From Sphingobacteriales bacterium TSM_CSS (GTDB lineage: Bacteria > Bacteroidota > Bacteroidia > Chitinophagales > UBA2359): a DNA stretch of 43,601 nucleotides. Positions within the stretch are counted from its first letter, which is position 1, and each line of letters begins with the position of its first letter. The notes beneath the pieces are model-generated. The model did not search any database and was not told where the DNA came from. It saw only the letters and a program-made list of their open reading frames with translations. Positions 15,541-23,914 of this stretch are shown piece by piece. The position numbers were made by a program, and so were the translations under genes. The stretch lies in NCBI GenBank assembly GCA_002212985.1, contig NBMY01000052.1, positions 1 through 43,601 of the forward strand, given 5' to 3'.

Positions 15541-18258
15541 TTAATGCACCACCAGCAATTTAATCTGCTGCCGCTCGCCGCTTTCGGTTTGCAATACGGC
15601 AAAGTAAGTGCCCGGTGACAGCAGGGTCATATCTAAAGGCAGTTCATAAACGGTGTTCTCCTCTGTGATTCCTTTAAACAATACCGCTACTTCCTTGCCC
15701 ACCACATCATATACCGAAAGCAGGGTGTTTTGGGCAGTGTTGCTGGTAAAGGTAACCATCGTTTCTCCGCCGGTGGGGTTGGGGTAGGCACTCAGCTCAA
15801 CGGCAGCAATTTCCTCGCCCGTTTTACAGGTTACTACCGATACCGTTCTGCTTGCCGTTTTGCTGCAACCTGCCGTATTGGTAACCGTAACGATATAGGA
15901 CCCCGACATAATAGCTGCAGCAGGGCTGCGCATAATTGTTGCGCCAGATGCGGTATAACTACCCGGACCACTCCAGGAATAGGTGCTGCCACCCGTGGCA
16001 GTAAGCGTAATTGTGCCGCCACTGCAAACCGTGCTGTTACCCGTAATGCCGGCAACAGGCAGCGCATTCACCGTTACCAGCTGTGATGCTGTACCCGTAC
16101 AACCATTGCTGCCCGTTACCGTTACCGTGTAAGTACCAGACCAAGCAGTGCTGGTAGCGTTTGCATTCATAGTGGCTGTTTTAACTTTTAAACCAAGCGG
16201 CCCACTCCACGAGTAGCTGCCGCCACCCGTTGCGGTAAGGGTAATAGTTTGACCAACACAAACACTGGTAGGACCGGTAATGGTAATAGTTGGAGCTATA
16301 ATGCTAATGTTTTGGCTGGTGCTTGCCGTACAACCATTGGCCCCCGTAACCACTACCGTGTAAACGCCACTCATGGCTACCGTAGCCGAAGGGCGGCTAA
16401 TGGTAGCGCCGCTGGCCATATAACCGCCCGGACCGCTCCATGCATAAGAGGTTGCGCCCGGACTGACTGCCGTCATTGTAAGCGTAGTGCCATTGCAAGG
16501 TGAAAATATACCGGTAATAGCTACAGCAAGTACAGGATTTACGGTTACCGAAGCAGTAGCTGTTACAGCAGCACAACCACCCGCAGCAGCAATAGTATAA
16601 GTAACCGTATAAGTACCCGGAGTGCTTGATGATGGAGTGATAGCACCGGTAGAACTATTAATAGTCAAACCGGCAGTTGAACTATAAGTGCCTCCTGTTT
16701 CACCTGTTAGTGTAACTGCGCCGGTAGCTGCAGAAGAACAGAATGGTGTACCGGTATAAGAGATAGCAGCCACAGGTAAAGCTGTGATGGTCACAGAAGC
16801 AGTGGTACTTACAGCAGCACAACCACCCGCAGCAGCAATAGTATAAGTAACCGTATAAGTACCCGGAGTGCTTGATGATGGAGTGATAGCACCGGTAGAA
16901 CTATTAATAGTCAAACCGGCAGTTGAACTATAAGTGCCTCCTGTATCACCTGTTAGTGTAACTGCACCGGTAGCTGCAGAAGAACAGAATGGTGTACCGG
17001 CATAAGAGATAGCAGCCACAGGTAAAGCTGTGATGGTCACAGAAGCAGTGGTACTTACAGCAGCACAACTACCCGCAGCAGCAATAGTATAAGTAACCGT
17101 ATAAGTACCCGGAGTGCTTGATGATGGAGTGATAGCACCGGTAGAGCTATTAATAGTTAAACCGGCAGTAGAACTATAGGTACCTCCTGTAGTACCCGTT
17201 TGTGTTACTGCACCGGTAGCTACAGAAGAACAGAATGGTGTATCGGCATAAGAGATAGTAGCTACGGGGCAGGGATCAGCGCAAGTTACTGCCAAGCTGT
17301 AGTTGCCCGCTGAGCCATTAAAGCCATATACCCGTATGAGGTAAACGGTGCCAAACGTGGAGGACCAGGTCATTTGGGATTGACCCTCACCACAAAAGTC
17401 GTCGTTACAGCCGATGCTGGTAAGCGCACCGCAAGCGCCTGTGTAAACATCAATCGTGGTGTTATAGCCGGAGCCGCAGAGGCTTGCTGTGATGTCGGCA
17501 CCCGTGCCCACTATGGTGTACCACACATCGGGGGCTGGTGGGCCCTCACAGCCCTCTACTGGGCCATCGACACCTGCTGTTGTCGTGCTGCCAGTAGCGG
17601 TGCCGCCGCAGACAATTGGGATGGCATTGGCGCAGAAGTCATTGGCGGGGGCGGGGGGGGAAACACCAAAAAAGGTAATGGATGCAGCCTGCAAAGTGCC
17701 CGTAATAATAACATCATCATCTCTGACCCTTATTGTCCAATTACCATTACGAGTTGCACCAACTAATGAAGCCAAATTGCCTACTGGAAATCCGGTAAAT
17801 CCTGTGGGTAAATAAGTTCCGGTTGGAATATCAAAATTGGTATTGCTTGCCGTAACAGGTATAGGTCCACTAGCATTTGAACGAATACTAACAGTATTGG
17901 CAGAATTCCAATTATTATTATTACTGCTACCACCTATTCGGTTCACAATAAGGATCTCCGTGCCACCGGGAGGAGTTACTCCTACCACAATATCGCTTGC
18001 CCATGCATGCGATATGTTTAAATTAATTTGCACTTCATCTGCTGTGGCAACTGTGCCAGGCAGTCCGGTAACGGTAACTGAGACAGATACGTTGCCCGGA
18101 TCAGGAATAGCAGCAGGTGTTCCTGCGGCAGTGAATGTTTGTGCAAAAACACTTTGCCCTGTTAAAGTAAGGATTATCCCTAAAAGCAATAGCCGATGCC
18201 ACCCTATCCCTACAAGGGAGATAGGTGTTACAAGATTTGTAAAAAGTCTTTTTTTCAT
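15541..18258 (-). CDS. Large repetitive T9SS-exported adhesin-like protein with P-domain
   Basis: 905 residues. The signal peptide (MKKRLFTNL to QSVFAQ) carries an odd insertion. Residues of about 40-205 resemble a proprotein-convertase P domain (ISHAWASDIVVGVTPPGGTE, NGNWTIRVRDD). Residues of about 208-325 form a PPC/CUB-like domain beginning NDFCANAIPI. Three nearly identical 82-residue repeats follow (ISYAGTPFCSSAATGAV to TASVTITAL), then three Ig/PKD-like modules (YSWSGPGSYTASGATI, GTYTVTVTGSNGC). The C-terminus is a T9SS type A sorting domain (LSAYPNPTGGETMVTF to KLLVVH). There is no catalytic motif, so the likely role is surface adhesion or matrix building. Gene-poor, repeat-bearing DNA flanks it on both sides. 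Confidence 0.88.
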   Translation of the reverse strand: MKKRLFTNLVTPISLVGIGWHRLLLLGIILTLTGQSVFAQTFTAAGTPAAIPDPGNVSVSVTVTGLPGTVATADEVQINLNISHAWASDIVVGVTPPGGTEILIVNRIGGSSNNNNWNSANTVSIRSNASGPIPVTASNTNFDIPTGTYLPTGFTGFPVGNLASLVGATRNGNWTIRVRDDDVIITGTLQAASITFFGVSPPAPANDFCANAIPIVCGGTATGSTTTAGVDGPVEGCEGPPAPDVWYTIVGTGADITASLCGSGYNTTIDVYTGACGALTSIGCNDDFCGEGQSQMTWSSTFGTVYLIRVYGFNGSAGNYSLAVTCADPCPVATISYADTPFCSSVATGAVTQTGTTGGTYSSTAGLTINSSTGAITPSSSTPGTYTVTYTIAAAGSCAAVSTTASVTITALPVAAISYAGTPFCSSAATGAVTLTGDTGGTYSSTAGLTINSSTGAITPSSSTPGTYTVTYTIAAAGGCAAVSTTASVTITALPVAAISYTGTPFCSSAATGAVTLTGETGGTYSSTAGLTINSSTGAITPSSSTPGTYTVTYTIAAAGGCAAVTATASVTVNPVLAVAITGIFSPCNGTTLTMTAVSPGATSYAWSGPGGYMASGATISRPSATVAMSGVYTVVVTGANGCTASTSQNISIIAPTITITGPTSVCVGQTITLTATGGGSYSWSGPLGLKVKTATMNANATSTAWSGTYTVTVTGSNGCTGTASQLVTVNALPVAGITGNSTVCSGGTITLTATGGSTYSWSGPGSYTASGATIMRSPAAAIMSGSYIVTVTNTAGCSKTASRTVSVVTCKTGEEIAAVELSAYPNPTGGETMVTFTSNTAQNTLLSVYDVVGKEVAVLFKGITEENTVYELPLDMTLLSPGTYFAVLQTESGERQQIKLLVVH
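16541..17274. repeat. Three tandem 246-bp coding repeats in the adhesin gene
   Basis: The same sequence recurs with an exact 246-bp period; for example the block GAAGAACAGAATGGTGTA occurs near 16733, 16979 and 17225. Identity is so high at the DNA level that recent duplication or gene conversion is likely. Each unit codes for 82 residues, so gain or loss keeps the frame. Confidence 0.9.
18200..18227. repeat. Imperfect palindrome inserted in the adhesin signal peptide
   Basis: CACC-C-TATC-CCT, loop ACA, AGG-GA-GATA-GGTG. On the coding strand it supplies part of a 13-codon stretch (VTPISLVGIGWHR) between the basic n-region MKKRLFTNL and the hydrophobic core LLLLGIILTLTG. The insert is in frame. 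It resembles small palindromic elements that settle inside genes. Confidence 0.5.
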
Positions 18259-18304
18259 AAGGAAATAACATTTGATAGTTAAGAAGAATTAGAGAAAATT
18301 TGAC

Positions 18305-18329
18305 ATGCTGAGAGTGGCAAGGTCAGCAT
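18305..18329 (-). promoter_or_regulatory. Hairpin in the 5' leader of the adhesin gene
   Basis: ATGCTGA (18305-18311) pairs perfectly with TCAGCAT (18323-18329) across an 11-nt loop, 47 nt upstream of the adhesin start. It could shape translation or be a protein-binding site. No matching terminator or T run is present. Confidence 0.35.
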
Positions 18330-18454
18330 CACGAACAAACTGACAGTCTGTGATACCATTAAGCCAAAATTTTGGGGGGTAAGGTAAGAATGTTTTATTG
18401 AAATTACAGGCTAATTTTTTTAAAAAAAATTTTACTTTTTTGTGACTATTTATG

Positions 18455-18470
18455 CAAGCAATATTGCTTG
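18455..18470. promoter_or_regulatory. Perfect 16-bp palindrome
   Basis: CAAGCAAT followed by ATTGCTTG with no spacer, about 200 nt upstream of the adhesin gene. The form is typical of an operator for a dimeric repressor. No regulator is adjacent. Confidence 0.35.
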
Positions 18471-18500
18471 TTTGCCGGGTTTTAAGACAAACCATAAAGC

Positions 18501-18530
18501 CTTTGCGTTGCTTTGTGAAACTCCTTTGCG
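18501..18530. repeat. CTTTGCG heptamer cluster
   Basis: CTTTGCG (18501-18507), CTTTGTG (18511-18517) and CTTTGCG (18524-18530), at offsets of 10 and 13. Short repetitive heptamers of this kind are seen in intergenic DNA of several bacterial groups. The function is unknown. Confidence 0.45.
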
Positions 18531-19239
18531 GTAAAATGAAAGAATTTTGCCTAACTAGAGCAGATATAAAGTTGCCGTCTAAGGATACATACCTTAACAG
18601 TAATGCGAGGTTGGAATTAAAATTTACGTTGCGGGTTCATTCTGCAAGGGTTTTTGATTGGTCAGCCCTTTTTTGCCATTCCAAAAGTGCAAAAAGCTAT
18701 GGTAATCATCAACAGAAAACAAAATAGAATCCCGATTGTAAGGCGGTCTTATTTATTCGCCCTTCTGAAAATGGGCGTTAAGAAAATCGGAATGAAGGGC
18801 GGTTAACAAGCGGCGCAGCAAACGCCCCGATAAATCTGATGAGAAGCGCCATGGCAAAAGGGCGTTTGCCTTGGCCCTTGCAGCCCGTAATGCAGATTTT
18901 TAGCTCCATTTTCAGGCAGGCTTGATTTTTTGTTACTTTTTCACTTGTGCTGAACCAAGTTGAAGCATCAAGGAAAAAGTAGATACACAAATAATTTGTA
19001 CAATTATTAGTTACAGATAAACTACCATTGACCGTCTCTGTCCCCGCCCCCCAGGGAAAGGGAGGAGCCCGTAACCCTTGTTTTGCAAGGCTTTCAGAAC
19101 TGCAAGATGATTTTTTGTGCATATAAAATGCATTCCCCGATTTCCCAATTTACCTAAATCAAAAGCCAACCTCGTATGTTTGCCCCAGAAACGCAGTAGT
19201 AGTACTTTTTCAGATAGAAGTGCTCACGTTCACGTTAAA

Positions 19240-19478
19240 ACAGCTAAAAACCCCACGCTGCTGCGGCAGCTTGTATTACCTTTTCAAAGATGAATAAAAG
19301 AAGTAATTGCCTTTGTAGCAAGGAGCAACGGTATTATTGAGTCTGCCAAAGGGCTTACCGGGCTTGCATAAACATGCAAAACAACTAAAATAGTGCAACC
19401 TGAATTTGGTAAAACATTTATGTAAAAACTGTATTCAAAATTCTTACACATAAAAAAAACTAATACACCGGCTGATTT
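19240..19478. repeat. Diverged repeat, copy B
   Basis: Contains the two blocks (19240-19262 and 19461-19478) that also occur, in the same order and orientation, at 15251-15273 and 15398-15416. The spacing is 221 nt here against 147 nt in copy A. Confidence 0.45.
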
Positions 19479-19869
19479 CCAAAAGCAGGGAAGTTGATTA
19501 ATTACATTTTTTAATTTAAAATTATATAGTATTTATAATGCATTGCTTTTAAATGTTAATATTACATAGTTGCTCCAAAAACAAATTGCAGCAAAGCTTA
19601 AAATTTAAGCATCTCCTTTAATTGGTCCAATTGTTACTATTCAAATTTTAAGTAACCAAACAGGGCAAAAGAGAAAACAGAGGGTTTGGCATAAAATTGC
19701 CGGCATGTATTAAAATGCAGTTGCAAGCGCAAAGGTAACCGATGCAAAAGCAAGAACATTTACCTCTTGGTTTCGTACACTTTATTAAGAAAGTTGACTG
19801 TTCAATATTATTATATTAACCACTTTATTTCTTTGTAGTAAAGAAAATTTATAAAAAACTGTCTATATT

Positions 19870-20994
19870 ATGAAACATGTACTACACTTTACAATTTTGT
19901 CTGCTTTAATCTGTTTTGTCGCTCCATCGGCATGGGCATTTACCCCCGAAAACGGTCAACTTACATTAAAGCAGGCAAAGACAACTAAAAGTATTGAAAA
20001 TTGCAGACTTTCTAACACATCTCGCAGTATTGCCCCCTCTTCTTATCAGAAAATTGGCAATTTATTGAACAGTAAAAGTAAATTAAACAACTTATCTTCC
20101 TTTTCAACAACAATGGTTACAGGTTTACGGCTTATTGCCGAAGACCCACCGGTGGTGAATAATACCTTTTTAGAAGAGTGTGAATGCAACAGCAGCCCCG
20201 GTACAGCCGATTTTATGCTTACCAACGCCGACAATGCCATATATAGCGGCAGCGGAGTAACCATTACCTACCACGAAAGCATAACAGATGCCGATAACAA
20301 TCTGAATGCACTCAGCAGCCCCTATAATTCGGGTAATACTACTGTTTATGCCAGAGTAGAAGATGATATATCGGGACTTTATTCCATTGCCGAAGTTGCC
20401 CTAATGGTATTTATTGGCTGTAGTATTGATATCACTTCGCCCTGTGCTTGTATGAATAATGCCGCTACTGCCGTTAACGGCTCCGATTCGGATACCGCTT
20501 TCTCCGAAACCATTACCATTACAGGTATTTCGGGGCAAACATGGACAATAACCGCCATTTCGGGCTTCTATTCCGACCCCGCAGCCACCACGCAAATTAA
20601 CCCCGGCGCTAATTTTACCGAAACCCCTGCCGGTTCGGGGTTATATGTTTTATCGGGCTACCATATTCACGATGCCGGCTGTACCATTACCGCAAGCAAT
20701 GGTTTGGTAAGTTTTAGCGCCGATATTGAGTGTTTTTATCCCAATCCTTCCTTTACCCCGCTTATTACCCAGCCTGTTTGCCCCGGCGCTCCTGCCATAG
20801 CCACAGATAACTGCGCCTTGCTTGTAAATATTACCTATTCTCAAAATGCCAGAACCGCTTTTGTATTGGGTGCAACTACGGTAACGGTTACGGCTACCGG
20901 TTCATCGGGAAATACAGCCACTTGTTCCTTTAGCATAACGTTCAGTAATTCCGAACCCCCAAACTTTACCTTTGCCCGCCCGCAGTATCTATAG
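19870..20994 (+). CDS. Secreted HYR-domain protein, frameshifted near its end
   Basis: 374 residues as read. The signal peptide is MKHVLHFTILSALICF to SAWA. A low-complexity Ser/Asn/Lys region follows (about 25-95), then Cys-containing beta-rich domains (EECECNSSPGTADF, GCSIDITSPCACMN) and an HYR-type repeat (TDNCALLVNITYSQN to GNTATCSFSITF). The frame closes at 20994 with a sequence unlike the family. One lost C in the run 20956-20960 would restore CPPAVSIDG, the expected start of the next HYR unit. It lacks a T9SS sorting domain, so the protein is probably a truncated former cargo. It may still be expressed but is unlikely to be anchored normally. Confidence 0.65.
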   Translation: MKHVLHFTILSALICFVAPSAWAFTPENGQLTLKQAKTTKSIENCRLSNTSRSIAPSSYQKIGNLLNSKSKLNNLSSFSTTMVTGLRLIAEDPPVVNNTFLEECECNSSPGTADFMLTNADNAIYSGSGVTITYHESITDADNNLNALSSPYNSGNTTVYARVEDDISGLYSIAEVALMVFIGCSIDITSPCACMNNAATAVNGSDSDTAFSETITITGISGQTWTITAISGFYSDPAATTQINPGANFTETPAGSGLYVLSGYHIHDAGCTITASNGLVSFSADIECFYPNPSFTPLITQPVCPGAPAIATDNCALLVNITYSQNARTAFVLGATTVTVTATGSSGNTATCSFSITFSNSEPPNFTFARPQYL

Positions 20995-21191
20995 ATGGTT
21001 GTTCCATTGCCGCTTTCAACGGATTGTCTCCCGTTTCGGTACCGGCCACCTTGCAAATGCTTACCGATGCAGGAGGCGCTGAGTGTTTGGTAAAACAGCC
21101 GGCTGATTCTTGCAAGAAGCAGTCGGCTGTTTTCATAAAAGCACTAACAGACTTGTTTGTTTTACCCAGCTCATGCCCCCCGAAAGCCTGA
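20955..21191 (+). pseudogene. Out-of-frame tail of the HYR-domain gene
   Basis: In the frame one base back the sequence continues LCPPAVSIDGCSIAAFNG and then VPATLQMLTDAGGA, good HYR/secreted-protein sequence, as far as about 21080. The frame stays open to TGA 21189-21191, but from 21092 it runs through a terminator hairpin, so the native 3' end has been lost. The frameshift and the missing 3' end are separate lesions. Confidence 0.65.
21092..21133 (+). terminator. Hairpin terminator before glyA
   Basis: AAAACAGCCGGCTG (21092-21105) pairs with CAGTCGGCTGTTTT (21120-21133), one mismatch, ending in a T run. It can act on both strands. It overlaps the tail frame of the HYR gene, as expected if a deletion joined that gene to a downstream terminator. 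Confidence 0.75.
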
Positions 21192-21197
21192 AATTTG

Positions 21198-21205
21198 TAT
21201 CTTTG
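21198..21205 (+). promoter_or_regulatory. -7 element for glyA
   Basis: TATCTTTG, an exact TAnnTTTG, 30 nt upstream of the glyA ATG. No TTG lies at the expected distance upstream, so the -33 element is weak or absent. Confidence 0.5.
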
Positions 21206-21235
21206 CGCCTCAACAAATACCATACGGTTATTTTT

Positions 21236-22531
21236 ATGACTACACAATCATCGGGCTATACAGATGTGGAAATTTTTGAATTAATAGCGGAAGAGCAGGA
21301 GCGGCAAACACGCGGCGTTGAGTTGATAGCTTCCGAAAATTTTACCAGCCCGCAGGTTAGGCAGGCTATGGGCAGTGTATTAACCCACAAATATGCCGAG
21401 GGCTACCCCGGTAAACGTTATTACGGTGGTTGCGAGGTGGTAGATAAAGTTGAACAAGCTGCCATTGACCGTGCCAAACAACTTTTTGGCGCTGCGTGGG
21501 CAAATGTACAGCCACACTCCGGTGCGCAGGCCAATGCTGCAGTTATGCTGGCTTTGTTAAAACCGGGCGATACCATTTTGGGTTTTAACCTTTCGCACGG
21601 GGGGCATTTAACCCATGGCTCGCCGGTTAATTTTTCGGGAAAGCTGTACCGGCCGGTGTTTTACGGCGTGGAGGGAGATACCGGAACTATTGATATGGAT
21701 AAAGTAGCCGAAACAGCAAAGCAGGAAAAGCCCCGGCTCATCATTTGCGGCGCCTCTGCTTATGCACGCGACTGGGACTATGCCCGTTTCCGCGCTATTG
21801 CCGATGAAGTGGGCGCTGTACTGCTGGCCGATATTGCTCATCCGGCAGGGTTAATAGCAAAAGGGTTGCTCAACAACCCGATGCCACATTGCCATGTAGT
21901 AACCACAACTACCCATAAAACCCTGCGCGGCCCCCGCGGCGGCATGATTATGGTAGGACAGGATATGGAAAATCCGCTGGGTATTGCCAACGCAAAAGGC
22001 GAAATTCAACTGTTAAGCGCCTTGTTAGACAGTGCGGTTTTTCCGGGCACACAGGGCGGGCCATTGGAGCATATCATAGCAGCCAAAGCCGTTGCCTACG
22101 GCGAAGCACTGACCGCGGGTTTTGAGCGCTACGTGCAACAGGTTCAAAAAAATGCCCAGGCACTGGCAGCCGAACTGGTGCGCAGAGGCTATCATCTGGT
22201 ATCTGGCGGAACCGATAACCACCTCATGCTCATAGACCTGCGCAATAAAGACATCAGCGGGAAAAAAGCCGATTATGCACTGGGGCTGGCCGATATTACG
22301 GTAAATAAAAACATGGTTCCTTTCGATACAAGGTCGCCCTTTATTACTTCGGGCATACGCATTGGTACGCCGGCCGTTACTACAAGAGGGTTAAAAGAAG
22401 AACAAATGCTTCAGGTTGCGGCATGGATTGACACCGTTATTACCCATGCCGATGACGAGCGCACCCTTGCAGCGGTTAAAAAAGAGGTCAATGCGCTCAT
22501 GAACCAATACCCGCTGTTTACCTGGGATTAA
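21236..22531 (+). CDS. glyA: Serine hydroxymethyltransferase
   Basis: 431 residues from ATG 21236, chosen because [20 protein letters not shown] aligns with the family start and a -7 element lies just upstream. Diagnostic segments are [34 protein letters not shown] and the PLP site [16 protein letters not shown], with the Schiff-base Lys at 228. The enzyme interconverts serine plus tetrahydrofolate with glycine plus methylene-tetrahydrofolate and is the main source of one-carbon units. It is a cytoplasmic tetramer or dimer. It stands as an independent unit after a strong terminator. Confidence 0.97.
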   Translation: MTTQSSGYTDVEIFELIAEEQERQTRGVELIASENFTSPQVRQAMGSVLTHKYAEGYPGKRYYGGCEVVDKVEQAAIDRAKQLFGAAWANVQPHSGAQANAAVMLALLKPGDTILGFNLSHGGHLTHGSPVNFSGKLYRPVFYGVEGDTGTIDMDKVAETAKQEKPRLIICGASAYARDWDYARFRAIADEVGAVLLADIAHPAGLIAKGLLNNPMPHCHVVTTTTHKTLRGPRGGMIMVGQDMENPLGIANAKGEIQLLSALLDSAVFPGTQGGPLEHIIAAKAVAYGEALTAGFERYVQQVQKNAQALAAELVRRGYHLVSGGTDNHLMLIDLRNKDISGKKADYALGLADITVNKNMVPFDTRSPFITSGIRIGTPAVTTRGLKEEQMLQVAAWIDTVITHADDERTLAAVKKEVNALMNQYPLFTWD

Positions 22532-22657
22532 ACCACCGGGCAGGCAGCAAAGCCCAAAAAGTAGAATTTCGGTACCCGCAACCAAACTGCGCAAAACCAC
22601 ATTTCTTGCACTCGACAGAACAAACTCAGCACTCAATATGTTATCATTTTTTGTACT

Positions 22658-22665
22658 TAATTTTG
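22658..22665 (+). promoter_or_regulatory. -7 element abutting the DoxX-like gene start
   Basis: TAATTTTG, an exact TAnnTTTG, ends only four bases before ATG 22670. If used, the transcript would begin at or within a few bases of the start codon, that is, be leaderless or nearly so. No clear -33 element was seen. Confidence 0.4.
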
Positions 22666-22669
22666 CACT

Positions 22670-23914
22670 ATGACTATATACAAAATTTTTGCTATTACGG
22701 CGGTTATTGCATTGGCAATTACGGCAATTACCGCATTTATAAAGCGCCCCGCCGGGGTTGCGGGTATAGCGGCAAGTTTTATCCGCTATTTTTTGGGGGT
22801 GTTTTTTATTTTTTCGGGCATGGTAAAAGCCGTTGACCCGCTTGGTACCGCCTTTAAAATGGAAGAATATTTTACCGTTTTTGGCGAGTATTTACCTGCC
22901 CTTTCGGGTTTCTGGGATTTTTGGGCGCATCTTGCCCTTCCGGTTTCGGTGTTTATGATTGTACTGGAAATTGTGTTGGGTATATCGCTCATTTTAGGAG
23001 CAATGCCTAGGCTAACACTTGTGTTGTATGCCGCCATTATTGCCTTTTTTACCTTCCTTACCGGTTTTTCGGCCGTTACCGACAAGGTAACCGATTGCGG
23101 CTGTTTTGGCGATTTTCTGAAACTGAAACCCATTACCTCGTTTTATAAAGACCTGGTGCTTTCGGGTTTGGTTATTGCGCTCATGTTTCTGCAAAAGCAC
23201 ATCGGGCTGCTTATTAACCGGCGCATAGCACTCATTTCGCTTGCAGTGCTGCTGTTTGCCTCATTGGGTTTTACCATGAGCAACTACTATAACCTGCCGG
23301 TAGTAAATTTCAGGGCTTACAAAGTAGGAACCGATTTAATGAAAGGCAAATCTACCGAGGGGTTAGACGAGGGCGAAATTCAAACATGGTACACGATGGT
23401 GAATAAAGCAACCAACGAAACCAAAGAGATGGAAAGCAAAACATATACTTCGAGCGGTGTATGGCGAGACAGCACCTGGACCATTGACAAAAGCAAAACC
23501 CGGCAGGTAATTATAAGAGAACCCGAAATGCCCAAAATAAAAGACTTTATTGTAAACGACCGCAACGAACACGATGTGGCCGACTCGCTCCTTTCCATAC
23601 AGGGGTATCATTTTTTTGTAACTACCTACAACTTAGACAAAGCAAACCCCGATGGTTTTAAGAAAATAAACGAACTGCTACGGCAGGCTGCAAAAGAAAA
23701 TATTACCGCAGCCGCTATTATTTCGGGCAATTTAGACAAAACCGAGCAGCTGGGAGAAGGCCTGTACAAAGCCTATACTTTAGATGCCACCCCTATTAAA
23801 ACATGGATGCGATCTAACCCGGGGCTAACTCTTATGCAGGGCAGCACCATACGCGGGCTATACCACTACAACCACCTGCCCACTTGGGAAGAGCTGAAAA
23901 AGGAGATGAAGTAG
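22670..23914 (+). CDS. DoxX/MauE-like membrane protein of the BT_3928 type
   Basis: 414 residues. The N-terminal half is a bundle of about five membrane helices with the DoxX hallmark FIRYFLGVFFIFSGMVKA (about 38-55) and a MauE-like VTDCGCFGDFLKLKP segment (about 140-154). A last helix lies at about 187-207. The C-terminal part (about 285-414) looks like a thioredoxin fold (FIVNDRNEHDVADSLL, YHFFVTTYNLDKAN, AAAIISGN) but lacks a CxxC. MauE/DoxX proteins take part in periplasmic thiol or electron handling. The CGCFG pair is the only obvious redox candidate here. The role is inferred by family only. Confidence 0.8.
   Translation: MTIYKIFAITAVIALAITAITAFIKRPAGVAGIAASFIRYFLGVFFIFSGMVKAVDPLGTAFKMEEYFTVFGEYLPALSGFWDFWAHLALPVSVFMIVLEIVLGISLILGAMPRLTLVLYAAIIAFFTFLTGFSAVTDKVTDCGCFGDFLKLKPITSFYKDLVLSGLVIALMFLQKHIGLLINRRIALISLAVLLFASLGFTMSNYYNLPVVNFRAYKVGTDLMKGKSTEGLDEGEIQTWYTMVNKATNETKEMESKTYTSSGVWRDSTWTIDKSKTRQVIIREPEMPKIKDFIVNDRNEHDVADSLLSIQGYHFFVTTYNLDKANPDGFKKINELLRQAAKENITAAAIISGNLDKTEQLGEGLYKAYTLDATPIKTWMRSNPGLTLMQGSTIRGLYHYNHLPTWEELKKEMK

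Larger units (their letters stand above)
18259..19869. other. 1.6-kb region without a supportable gene
   Basis: Only short, compositionally random frames occur here, including 18452-18727 (+) and 18778-19122 (-), and neither looks like a protein. Contents seen: a hairpin in the adhesin leader (18305-18329), a perfect 16-bp palindrome (18455-18470), CTTTGCG-type heptamers (18501-18530), a GC-rich block near 19030-19075, copy B of a diverged repeat (19240-19478), and AT-rich DNA with the palindrome GCTTAAA-A-TTTAAGC (19596-19610). It may hold the wreck of mobile or duplicated DNA, or an unrecognised RNA. Confidence 0.6.

Noticed and set aside
16541-17274. Regular repeats considered as a CRISPR array
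   Set aside because: Units are 246 bp, contiguous, in frame and coding; no short repeat-spacer pattern.
18778-19122. Minus-strand frame of 114 codons in the gene desert
   Set aside because: No domain, signal or credible composition; it crosses GC-rich low-complexity DNA.
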